DNA from: Candidatus Thorarchaeota archaeon
GTDB lineage: Archaea > Asgardarchaeota > Thorarchaeia > Thorarchaeales > Thorarchaeaceae
Direction of reading: 5' to 3'
DNA: 64,000 bases
Assembly: GCA_021498125.1 (NCBI GenBank)
Contig: JAIZWL010000001.1
Coordinates: 124,001-188,000 of the forward strand
Part shown: piece after piece, positions 28,576 through 36,781 of the stretch
How the letters are laid out: every line of letters starts with the position of its first letter
How positions within the stretch are numbered: the stretch's first letter is position 1
The notes under the pieces: model-generated
Databases searched by the model: none
Seen by the model: the letters and a program-made list of their open reading frames with translations, nothing else
What the model was told of the DNA's origin: nothing
Program-made: the position numbers and the translations under genes

Positions 28576-31539
28576 ATGTTGAACCATCTGCGTAGACGAA
28601 TTATGACTCTTGCATTATTGACTATGTTCGTTGTCAATGGCCTTATGATGGCGTCTGTATCATCAGACCCAAATGGTATGCTATCAACGGCGACAACGGC
28701 AATTAGAGAGCCTTCGAGATCACTTGCAGCATCAGACGTCAATGTGTCTATTCCGTATGTGGACACGCACTATGGCTATGCGGATGGTATTATCGATCCC
28801 ACCGAATATGCTTACAACTTTACAGATTCTACAACTGGGGTCACCGTATTTATGGAGCATAATTCTTCGGTTCTCTTTGTGGGACTTGAAGCACAGACAT
28901 CTGGCTGGGTTGGCCTCGCATGGAAGCATCCTGGTGAGAACTATACCGTTGAGGGTATCACCAATGCAGATGTTGTTCTTGGCTGTGCCCCTGGGACCCC
29001 ACATGAAACCTACCCCCGAGTAGTTAATACCTCAGTTATACGGGTGCACTATACTCTTTATGCACGTAATGGTACACAACTTGAGGAAGGTTATGCTCCC
29101 GATGGCACTTCTGACACTCCTCTCTACAAGGAATCATTGCTTGATATGTACAAGGACGCACTATTAGGAATGCGTGTGGGCGAGACAAAACACTTCATCA
29201 TTCCTGCCGAATTCGGTTATCCCGAAGGTAGCCACATGTATGGTGAAGATCTCGAGTTTGTGGTCACAGTGGAGCAGATCGGCCCCAGTTCTGACAATCC
29301 TGCTGATAGCAGTCAGATTGTTTATGCCGATGCACACGGCATCAAGACGCTTGATCATGCTACTGATGGAAACCAGAGCAGAATTATTGCAGCAAATGCC
29401 AGTGACACAGGTACTATCACACAGATTGAATACTTTATTCGACTGAATAGTACCGATTCCGATGACATTCCACTTTTGAACTCAACGACCCTTCGTTATC
29501 CCTTTGTGATTTTAGTTGGGGCTACTGATGATTTAACTACTCTACCAAACAGTCACACAGATTGGGCACATCCATTGCTTGTTGGATTTACTCCTGATAC
29601 CGCCCCGATAATTGATCCCGTCACACCAAAGGAAAATGGTACACTTGAGTGGCTTGTGACTCTACAACTAAATGCTAGCGATGATACTATTGTTCGCAAG
29701 GCCGGATTTCGGCTTGATAATGAGAGTTGGACCAGTCTTCATTATAATTTTAAGACTGATTTTTGGGAATACACGCTTGATGTTTCCGAATACGAGTCTG
29801 GTTCTCAGCATGTTATATGGTTCAATGCGACTGACGGATCCAATTCGACGACTGTGGTTTCGTTTAACATTACAGTGACTATCCCCTATATCCCAATAAT
29901 GGGTGCATCGGTTTCAGTCAGTCGAACAATTGCCACATTGATGTATCATACTACCAAGATTACAGATGCATTCGTCATTGACAACTCTAATGCAGTACCA
30001 ATATCTGCAATTGAGTTTTATCTCCCCTGTGAATACACATCTAATTTCCTCTCCGTAGAGGCGTCTGATTCATCAGAGAACCCACTGGAAATTGTAGAAC
30101 TTCCCGCGAATAATGGAATGTTACATTGGCGGGTCATTCTCTCCACTCCTGTAGAACCCGGTGACAGATACGAGTTTACTGTCACTATGTACCTCCACTC
30201 CTTGCACATAATTACCGACTTTGATAATAACCTCTACAAATTCAAATTCCTTAAGGCCCCTGTTCTTCCATATATCATCAAGAGACTTGCTGTTTCCATG
30301 GCGCTTCGCAGCGGTGATTCCCTGCACAGTGGTGTCAATCCAGAGGGTGTATACTACAATATTGCGCCTATGACCATAGATACTTTCGATATTGTCTTGA
30401 GTTCAGTCACACCATTGCTTGTAGCCACTCGAACTACACAAGTCACAGTTGATCCGTGGGGCTGGTTGCACTATAAGGAAACAATTCACATTGAAAATAT
30501 AGGCCCCTCTAAGGAACTCGACATTAGTTTCAAATTCCCTGCATATGCGACTAACATCAAAATCTATGATGATGTTGGAATTCTCGCGGGGTCGATGCCT
30601 CAAGAGCATGACTGGAATGAAACCCTTAATCAACGAATAAATCTCAAAGGCGATAGATTTGGCGATCGCGGGTTCTGGCCAGGTTACAAGTATACATTCA
30701 GTGTGGACTTTAACCTATATCTCCCTGAGTATCAGACGCAGACTGGTGACGGCGAACTCCTTACCATCCCAATGGCGACCACAGATGAGATTTTAGTCAC
30801 GTGCCATACAATTGATGTAGTTGTGCCTATTGGAGTCAATCCTCTTCGCCCCTCTGATGGGTATAGGCTTCTCTATGGAGTCTTTGATGCGACCTTGAGA
30901 TACACGGTATATAATACGACGCAGGAAAACACACCCCAACTTACTCTCCTCTATCAATTGACTCCTGCAATCATGGCCCGCCCATTAGCAATTGCTCTAA
31001 TTCTCGGCCTTGTTGCAGCTGCATATGTTTCAATTAGAAAGGTCAAGATGGTTGCAGAGGGTGAAGAAGGTATTTCTGCAGAAACCGGTTCCACAGTGTA
31101 TCAGAGTGGCGCACCACCAGAGCTGCTGAGCGAATTCGCGAAATTGTACTCCAAGAAGACTGCGTTGAACCTCGATCTTGACAAACTTGAGTCCTCACGT
31201 AAAAGAGGCAAAGTTTCCAAGCGCGAGTTCATGAAACGCGAACGTGACATTAAATCGCAGCTTGCAGAGCTTGACACAAAGCTTGCTACTCTAAAGGGGC
31301 AGCTCATCACATATGGATCCCGATATCGTGATGTCGTAGGCCAGCTCGAGCTCCAAGAGGAACGGATGGAAGGTGCAAAAGCCGGGCTCCGTCAATTGCT
31401 CATTCGAAAGAAGAAACAGAAGATCAGTCGTGGCGCATTTGAGAAAACACGTCAAGAGTATCTCAAGACCGTCAAGCAGTCAGTGACCGCGATAGACCGT
31501 ATTCTTCTGAGCCTTCAAGAAGAAGCTGGCGAAATTTAG
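28576..31539 (+). CDS. DOMON-FKBP-ribophorin I (OST1)-like membrane protein
   Basis: A 987-residue exported protein, single-span at its C-terminus. Order: N-terminal signal peptide (about 1-27); DOMON-like domain (about 61-136); FKBP-type domain (about 153-236: VIRVHYTLYARNGTQLEEG, LLGMRVGETKHFIIPAEFGY); Ig-like domain (about 345-437); and a region resembling eukaryotic ribophorin I (about 441-987). The last includes RVILSTPVEPGDRYEFTVTM, DPWGWLHYKETIHIENIGP, IKIYDDVGI, GYKYTFSVDFNLYLPEYQTQ, a transmembrane helix (803-822) and a helical cytosolic tail. Ribophorin I is a subunit of the oligosaccharyltransferase, so the tail end may dock to or chaperone the STT3 homologue. Many NxS/T sequons are present. 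The ribophorin match is by eye. Confidence 0.78.
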   Translation: MLNHLRRRIMTLALLTMFVVNGLMMASVSSDPNGMLSTATTAIREPSRSLAASDVNVSIPYVDTHYGYADGIIDPTEYAYNFTDSTTGVTVFMEHNSSVLFVGLEAQTSGWVGLAWKHPGENYTVEGITNADVVLGCAPGTPHETYPRVVNTSVIRVHYTLYARNGTQLEEGYAPDGTSDTPLYKESLLDMYKDALLGMRVGETKHFIIPAEFGYPEGSHMYGEDLEFVVTVEQIGPSSDNPADSSQIVYADAHGIKTLDHATDGNQSRIIAANASDTGTITQIEYFIRLNSTDSDDIPLLNSTTLRYPFVILVGATDDLTTLPNSHTDWAHPLLVGFTPDTAPIIDPVTPKENGTLEWLVTLQLNASDDTIVRKAGFRLDNESWTSLHYNFKTDFWEYTLDVSEYESGSQHVIWFNATDGSNSTTVVSFNITVTIPYIPIMGASVSVSRTIATLMYHTTKITDAFVIDNSNAVPISAIEFYLPCEYTSNFLSVEASDSSENPLEIVELPANNGMLHWRVILSTPVEPGDRYEFTVTMYLHSLHIITDFDNNLYKFKFLKAPVLPYIIKRLAVSMALRSGDSLHSGVNPEGVYYNIAPMTIDTFDIVLSSVTPLLVATRTTQVTVDPWGWLHYKETIHIENIGPSKELDISFKFPAYATNIKIYDDVGILAGSMPQEHDWNETLNQRINLKGDRFGDRGFWPGYKYTFSVDFNLYLPEYQTQTGDGELLTIPMATTDEILVTCHTIDVVVPIGVNPLRPSDGYRLLYGVFDATLRYTVYNTTQENTPQLTLLYQLTPAIMARPLAIALILGLVAAAYVSIRKVKMVAEGEEGISAETGSTVYQSGAPPELLSEFAKLYSKKTALNLDLDKLESSRKRGKVSKREFMKRERDIKSQLAELDTKLATLKGQLITYGSRYRDVVGQLELQEERMEGAKAGLRQLLIRKKKQKISRGAFEKTRQEYLKTVKQSVTAIDRILLSLQEEAGEI

Positions 31540-31561
31540 TATCAATAATTCTTTGACTACT

Positions 31562-31592
31562 GCGGAGGATCTCCTCCGCTCACTTCTCTTTT
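31562..31592 (+). terminator. Perfect palindrome followed by T-rich tract
   Basis: GCGGAGGATCTCCTCCGC (31562-31579) is an exact 18-base palindrome, able to form a 7-8 bp hairpin, followed by a pyrimidine-rich stretch with five consecutive T. It begins about 20 bases after the stop of the ribophorin-like gene, so it most likely marks its 3' end. A protein-binding site upstream of the HD gene is possible instead. Confidence 0.55.
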
Positions 31593-31658
31593 TATTGGTT
31601 TATTCCATAATGCTTATCTCCTATTCTTCACCTCGTTTATGTCTCTTGTTGGTGAAAT

Positions 31659-32525
31659 ATGATGAACACCAAAATTGTTTTTGACAGGTCGAAAATACAG
31701 GTTCTGGATCTATTGCAGCCAGGAACAAAGGCTATGGAGATGTATCAATATCTAAAGAACTCACCACGAGTCCAATCATATCTCCGCACTGCTAATAGAA
31801 TGGCGGTTTCACGACTCGGCTATACTGATCATGGTCCTATCCATGCAGAGGTGGCAACATGGAATGCGCTGAAGGCATTTGAAATTCTTGAGAAATCGTT
31901 TATCCCCAATGTTGTTGCCGAGGGGATTGGTGATATTGACGATTCGCGAATGGTTGTTCTTGCCTCAACATACCTCCATGACATTGGTATGGTCATCCAT
32001 CGTAAAGAGCACCCTCAAGCAGCAGTTCAACTTGCACGACCCATTCTTGAATCAAAACTGGCTGATCTCTATGACAATCCTGGTAAGGCCACGGATATAC
32101 TGTCCTTTGCACTCCATGGTATCTATGCGCATGATGATGATACAATGTGCTTGACCTTTGAAGCTGGCATGACCAAATTAGGTGATGGCTGCGATATGAC
32201 CAAAGGTCGGACGATTATCCCTTATCAGAAGGGGAAAGTGGATATTCACTCAGTTAGCGCCCTTGCAATTAATGATGTGGTTTTGGAACCGGGTGATGAT
32301 ATTCCTCTAAGAATCACTGTTGCAATGGATAATCCGGCTGGAGTCTTCCAAGTCCAAGCAGTGTTGCAGAAGAAAATATCTACTACTGGCCTGAAAGATC
32401 ATGTTGCAGTTGATGTACTTGTAAATGGTGAACGTCTGGTTCTCTCCCAAGTCAAGCGTCTATTTAGAACGCATATTGCCGAAGATGCTGAAATCCCCAG
32501 CATCAAAGAGCGCACCTCTGAGTAA
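31659..32525 (+). CDS. HD-domain metal-dependent phosphohydrolase-like protein
   Basis: A 288-residue protein with an HD fold: TDHGPIHAEVATWNALKAFEIL (first His), ASTYLHDIGMVIHRKEHPQAA (the HD pair), FALHGIYAHDDDTMCLTFEA and LGDGCDMTKGRTIIPYQKG (distal Asp), so all metal ligands appear to be present. Substrate is unknown; similar archaeal proteins are described only as HD-domain phosphohydrolases. The C-terminal ~90 residues form a beta-rich extension. ATG start (two in tandem). A tRNA-Gln gene lies just downstream on the other strand. Confidence 0.82.
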   Translation: MMNTKIVFDRSKIQVLDLLQPGTKAMEMYQYLKNSPRVQSYLRTANRMAVSRLGYTDHGPIHAEVATWNALKAFEILEKSFIPNVVAEGIGDIDDSRMVVLASTYLHDIGMVIHRKEHPQAAVQLARPILESKLADLYDNPGKATDILSFALHGIYAHDDDTMCLTFEAGMTKLGDGCDMTKGRTIIPYQKGKVDIHSVSALAINDVVLEPGDDIPLRITVAMDNPAGVFQVQAVLQKKISTTGLKDHVAVDVLVNGERLVLSQVKRLFRTHIAEDAEIPSIKERTSE

Positions 32526-32578
32526 GATTTCCAGCAGGTATCTTCTGCTGCATACCACGCTCACATCTGCAAAAAGAG

Positions 32579-32654
32579 TGGTAGCCCCGCCAGGATTCGA
32601 ACCTGGGTCAGCGAGGCCAAAACCCGCTATGCTGGACCACTACACCACGGGGCT
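32579..32654 (-). tRNA. tRNA-Gln (UUG)
   Basis: 76-base cloverleaf on the minus strand. Acceptor AGCCCCG pairs with CGGGGCT, discriminator A, encoded CCA. Anticodon stem GCGGG/CTCGC encloses the loop TTTTGGC, giving anticodon TTG. T-arm carries TTCGAAT. There is no intron, unlike most tRNAs in this window. It lies between an HD-domain gene and the Trm112 gene. Confidence 0.95.
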
Positions 32655-32663
32655 ATATTTCAT

Positions 32664-32984
32664 CTATTGAGGTTCAGCAAGGCCAAAAGGCTTACCTTTC
32701 TCTAATATTCCCTTCGGAATTCGATTTTTCCAACGCTCGAGAAAGTGTGTTTCTTCAGTATGCTGCTTTCTGGTCATCCGAAGATTGTCAGGCAACATGC
32801 ATGCAATCCCGTCAATGACCGGATACCATCGTCCACACTTGGGACACGTGATGAGCGCTTCATCGATCTCTTCCTGTTCTTTTCCATCAATCTCCTCGGT
32901 ATGTGAATCGAAGATCTCCAACTGCAGGCTGCTCTTGCAGTCGGGGTCAGGACATGCAATAATCTCCATGAGCCATTTCTTCAT
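32664..32984 (-). CDS. trm112: Trm112-like methyltransferase activator
   Basis: Small zinc-binding partner that stabilises SAM-dependent methyltransferases acting on tRNA, rRNA and eRF1. The 106-residue protein has MKKWLMEIIACPDPDC, CPKCGRWYPVIDGIACMLP and cysteines C11, C16, C47, C50; residues 72-106 form a short helical tail. This is the Trm112/UPF0434 pattern. The ATG at 32984 is preceded by an unremarkable leader. It sits next to a tRNA gene, but that need not be functional. Confidence 0.88.
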   Translation of the reverse strand: MKKWLMEIIACPDPDCKSSLQLEIFDSHTEEIDGKEQEEIDEALITCPKCGRWYPVIDGIACMLPDNLRMTRKQHTEETHFLERWKNRIPKGILEKGKPFGLAEPQ

Positions 32985-33138
32985 TCTTTCTTGTCTCCGA
33001 GAGGTATTCGTTGCTATTCCTGTTGGATTTAAAAATGATTCTTAGTGGCTCTGGATACGCAGGTTGTGCATAAGCGAAAGGCTATCTGAGACAGCCTGTT
33101 TACCTCTATATCGCCAATAATGGCTGGTGATGTTGGTC

Positions 33139-34536
33139 ATGACGTTAAGACATCCCTACCTTCCGACAACCCCGGAGAACGAAGATGAAATGCTACGGTC
33201 AATGGGCCTTAAATCTCTTGAAGATCTGTTTACCAATATACCCAAACAGTTCCGGTTGAATCGAGACTTGAATCTGCCTACACCACATAGTGAACATGAG
33301 GTGTTGGCCCGTCTGCAAAAGCTGGCAAAAAATAACTCAACTTTGCTTGATACGCCTTCTTTTCTTGGTGGAAGTGTTGCTCCTCATTATATCCCCGCCA
33401 CGGTATCCTCGCTGGGAGGGCGTTCGGAGTTTGTAACAGCATACACAAGTTATCAACCAGAGATTAGTCAAGGTATGTTGCAGACCCTGTTCGAGTATCA
33501 AAGCCTCATGGCCGAAGTTCTTCAAATGGATGTGGTCAATAGCAGTCTCTACGATCTCTCAACCTCATTAGGGGAGGCGGCACGTATGGTGATACGTGTC
33601 AAACGACGCCGGAACAGGTTTCTTGTTCCTGGTACTATCAATCCCACCTATAAGCAGGTTCTTGAAACATATACTTCCCCTGCTGGAATCAAAATAGATG
33701 TGATTGATTATGATTCTCATACAGGTCTCATGTCTGTTGAGGACTTGAAGTCCAAGCTAGATTCTACAGTTGCGGGTGTATATGTGGAGTCGCCAAGCCC
33801 TCTTGGATTCTTCGAAACCCAACTTGATGAAATCTCCTCCATTGTACATGATAATGATGCACTTCTTGTGGCTGGGGTCGATGTTCTATCATTAGGTATC
33901 ATGCGTCCGCCTGGTGATTATAATGCCGATATTGCAATAGCCGAGGGGCAATCACTTGGGAACCCGATGTCTTACGGAGGACCATTATTGGGTGTCTTTG
34001 CGTGTAGAAATGACCGAAAATTGATTTATCAGATGCCGGGTCGGCTTGTTGGACTAACTACTACCATTGAAGAGCCTCATGAACGTGGCTTTGTTCTCAC
34101 GCTAAGTGCACGTGAGCAGCACATTCGCCGAGAGCGGGCAACGAGTAACATTTGCTCAAATCAGGCATTAATGGCGGTCCGCGCGGCGATCTATCTCTCT
34201 ACTATAGGTGCTACCGGAATACGCGCCATTGCTGAGTCAATTGCGTTCAAATCCAACTATGCTGCAAAAGAACTTGGCAAAATCCAAGGTGTGACCTCTC
34301 CCGCAATTGGTGGTCCTATCTGGAAAAACTTTGTAGTTCAATTCGAGGGCATCACGGCACAAGAGGTCCATGAAGGCCTACTGGCACAGGGTATTCATGG
34401 TGGCAAGTGCCTATCAAAAGACTTTCCCGACTTTGGGGAGAGCATGTTGTTCTCAGTGACCGAACTTCATGATCGCGCAACAATCGGCAAAATGATTGCC
34501 GCTGTCGAGGCGGTCATTACTGGAGGTGTCGCATAA
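33139..34536 (+). CDS. gcvPA: Glycine dehydrogenase (decarboxylating) subunit 1
   Basis: N-terminal half of glycine cleavage P-protein, which decarboxylates glycine using PLP. The ~465-residue chain shows FLGGSVAPHYIPATVSSL, TAYTSYQPEISQGMLQTLFE, YVESPSPLGFFETQLDE and EGQSLGNPMSYGGPLLGVFA, all expected. ATG 33139 (MTLRHPYLPTTPE) is preferred over ATG 33130 or GTG 33127. The next gene begins immediately at its stop; the two subunits form the heterotetramer usual in archaea. Confidence 0.95.
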   Translation: MTLRHPYLPTTPENEDEMLRSMGLKSLEDLFTNIPKQFRLNRDLNLPTPHSEHEVLARLQKLAKNNSTLLDTPSFLGGSVAPHYIPATVSSLGGRSEFVTAYTSYQPEISQGMLQTLFEYQSLMAEVLQMDVVNSSLYDLSTSLGEAARMVIRVKRRRNRFLVPGTINPTYKQVLETYTSPAGIKIDVIDYDSHTGLMSVEDLKSKLDSTVAGVYVESPSPLGFFETQLDEISSIVHDNDALLVAGVDVLSLGIMRPPGDYNADIAIAEGQSLGNPMSYGGPLLGVFACRNDRKLIYQMPGRLVGLTTTIEEPHERGFVLTLSAREQHIRRERATSNICSNQALMAVRAAIYLSTIGATGIRAIAESIAFKSNYAAKELGKIQGVTSPAIGGPIWKNFVVQFEGITAQEVHEGLLAQGIHGGKCLSKDFPDFGESMLFSVTELHDRATIGKMIAAVEAVITGGVA

Positions 34537-36078
34537 ATGGGCAAGTTTCATCAAGCACGATGGGCCGAGCCTCTAATTTTCGAGCTGGCCCTCCCTGGAA
34601 CAGTGGGCCACACGATTCCCCCCGTTGACTTGAAAATAAAAGAGTCAGTTGGAGATCTTGATTCTATAATTCCGTCAGCTCTCCATCGTAAGGCTCCTCC
34701 CAATCTTCCTGATGTTCCTGAACAGCAGATTGTGCGTCATTTTACACGGCTCTCACAGATGAATTATGCAGTTACAGTTGGTACTTATCCACTGGGCAGC
34801 TGCACAATGAAATACAACCCACTGATCGACGAAGTGGTTGCCGAGATGCCGGAATTTGCATGGCTTCACCCGCATCAAGATCCTAAGACTGCTCAAGGTG
34901 CACTTGAATTAATGTGGGAACTTGAGCGTTGGATCGCAGAGATCACTGGGATGGATGCTGTGACCCTTCAGCCCTCAGCCGGCGCCCATGGCGAATTCAC
35001 TGGGGTCATGCTTATGCGCGAGTATCATCGTCAGGTGACCAAAGAATGGGATACACGCAATGAGATGCTCATTCCTGATGCAGCACATGGTACTAATCCC
35101 GCCTCTGCAACAATGGCTGGCTATCGAGTTGTTGTGATCCCCTCTAATGATGAAGGTCTCGTTGATCTTGATGCGCTCAAAGAGGCAGCAGGCCCAAAGA
35201 CTGCAGGATTGATGCTCACCAATCCAAACACCATTGGCGTCTTTGAAAAGAACATTGAGGAAGTGACTGGTATTGTCCATGATGCAGGAGGTCTGGTCTA
35301 TTATGATGGGGCTAATCTGAATGCTATCATGGGAATCGTTCGTCCCGGTGATATGGGCTTTGATGTTGTCCATGTGAATCTTCACAAGACCTTTTCGACC
35401 CCACATGGCGGTGGAGGTCCCGGTGCGGGGCCTGTCGGTGTCAAGAGCGAACTAGAAGATTTTCTCCCAATTCCGCGGATTGTTCGTGTAGATGATGGTT
35501 CTTTTGATCTCGATTATGATCGTCCCCGCTCCATTGGTAAAGTGCATGGATTCTATGGGAACTTTGGGGTGCTTGTTCGTGCATATGCATACATCTATGC
35601 ACTTGGGGCCACTGGTCTCAGACGATCCTCCGAGCTTGCTGTCTTGCATGCCAATTATGTTGCGCATCATGTCAAACAGATTCCGGGCTTCTCATTGCCC
35701 TATTCCCAAGATGATCCCCGAATGCATGAGTGCGTGATCTCGGCCTCGGGCCTCAAAGAGGACACTGGAGTCACTGCTATGAACGTTGCAAAGCGTCTTC
35801 TTGATCTTGGTATACATGCTCCAACTGTCTACTTCCCTTTGATTGTAGATGAGGCTCTCATGATTGAGCCTACCGAGTCCGAATCAAAACGCGAGCTTGA
35901 TCTGTTCATAGCCGCAATGAAACAGGTGTCTGATGAGGCTCATACATCACCAGACATTGTCACACATGCGCCGACACGCACAGCCTTGCCTCTGTTGGAC
36001 GAATACAAGGCCGCACATCCAAGTACACTGACACTGTCATGGAGAATGTATAACGAAAAAGATCAGGGCACTGACTGA
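34537..36078 (+). CDS. gcvPB: Glycine dehydrogenase (decarboxylating) subunit 2
   Basis: PLP-binding half of the glycine decarboxylase. HVNLHKTFSTPHGGGGPGAG contains the Schiff-base lysine, and other motifs are YPLGSCTMKYNP, LQPSAGAHGEFTGVMLMR and PDAAHGTNPASATMAGY. 513 residues, slightly longer than usual. It directly abuts gcvPA. The H and T proteins are not encoded in this window. The next gene (LpdD-like) follows after 30 bases. Confidence 0.95.
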   Translation: MGKFHQARWAEPLIFELALPGTVGHTIPPVDLKIKESVGDLDSIIPSALHRKAPPNLPDVPEQQIVRHFTRLSQMNYAVTVGTYPLGSCTMKYNPLIDEVVAEMPEFAWLHPHQDPKTAQGALELMWELERWIAEITGMDAVTLQPSAGAHGEFTGVMLMREYHRQVTKEWDTRNEMLIPDAAHGTNPASATMAGYRVVVIPSNDEGLVDLDALKEAAGPKTAGLMLTNPNTIGVFEKNIEEVTGIVHDAGGLVYYDGANLNAIMGIVRPGDMGFDVVHVNLHKTFSTPHGGGGPGAGPVGVKSELEDFLPIPRIVRVDDGSFDLDYDRPRSIGKVHGFYGNFGVLVRAYAYIYALGATGLRRSSELAVLHANYVAHHVKQIPGFSLPYSQDDPRMHECVISASGLKEDTGVTAMNVAKRLLDLGIHAPTVYFPLIVDEALMIEPTESESKRELDLFIAAMKQVSDEAHTSPDIVTHAPTRTALPLLDEYKAAHPSTLTLSWRMYNEKDQGTD

Positions 36079-36107
36079 CCGATTGGATCGAACTGAGGTA
36101 TTCCTTT

Positions 36108-36482
36108 ATGAAACTCGAACGACGGGCGGGACCACATCTCATCAATATCGAGTCACGATGGATTGGCAGCGATTTACTTGTGACTATTTATGGCGGTGAT
36201 GTCCCCCATGTCGGTTCGGTCTCAGTAGCCTCTGTTTCGAAAAGTCCATTTCGTATAACCGATACTGTAAGTGTGAGCACCGTGTCACAGCCGGGACACA
36301 AGGATTACGTCCTCTCTGGTCGAGTCGCAGAGCAGCTGGCCCGAAAATTAGGCGTGTCGGTCATTACTACCGTTGGGATACACATCAATGATGCAACGCA
36401 ATCAGACATAGATGCTATCATCGAAACGGTTGAGGCCCTTGTAGAAGAACTGGTACTGCGGATGCAGGAAGATAAATTGTAG
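36108..36482 (+). CDS. Conserved archaeal protein, LpdD-like
   Basis: A 124-residue alpha/beta protein: GPHLINIESRWIGSDLLVTIYGG, FRITDTVSVSTVSQPGHKDYVL, then RVAEQLARKLGVSVITTVGIHINDATQSDIDAI. The pattern resembles the domain described as prenylated-flavin chaperone (LpdD-like); I am only moderately sure. It could help assemble a prenyl-FMN-dependent decarboxylase, but no such enzyme is in the window. Part of the gcvPA-gcvPB-to-eMtaB gene string, 15 bases from the next gene. Confidence 0.55.
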   Translation: MKLERRAGPHLINIESRWIGSDLLVTIYGGDVPHVGSVSVASVSKSPFRITDTVSVSTVSQPGHKDYVLSGRVAEQLARKLGVSVITTVGIHINDATQSDIDAIIETVEALVEELVLRMQEDKL

Positions 36483-36496
36483 CGGAGGTCCACGTC

Positions 36497-36781
36497 TTGC
36501 AAATTCTATTCAAATGTTTTGGCCCAGTACGTAGGGTCTGCGAGTCTAGTGAGATCCTTATTGATGTAAACGCTGGTGCCACTGTTCATGATGTGATTAT
36601 GCATGTCATTGATAAGTTCGGGCCGCCACTTCGTGATTTACTGATGAATGGGTCTCATGTGAGTGGTAATTTTATTATCATGCTGAACAAGCACGATGTG
36701 AATACACTTGGCGGAATGAATATTATAGTGCACGATGGCGATGAGGTTTCAATACTGCCTCATGTACAGGGCGGTAGGTGA
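36497..36781 (+). CDS. MoaD/ThiS-like ubiquitin-fold protein
   Basis: A 94-residue beta-grasp protein: MQILFKCFGPVRRVC, VHDVIMHVIDKFGPPLRDLL, HDVNTLGGMNIIVHDGDEVSIL, ending PHVQGGR. Members act as sulfur carriers for molybdopterin or thiamine or, in archaea, as protein modifiers. The usual C-terminal Gly-Gly is followed here by one Arg, because the AGG codon bridges the TGA stop. It overlaps the eMtaB start (GTGA), so the two are coupled; a sulfur donor role for the methylthio reaction is possible. Confidence 0.78.
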   Translation: MQILFKCFGPVRRVCESSEILIDVNAGATVHDVIMHVIDKFGPPLRDLLMNGSHVSGNFIIMLNKHDVNTLGGMNIIVHDGDEVSILPHVQGGR

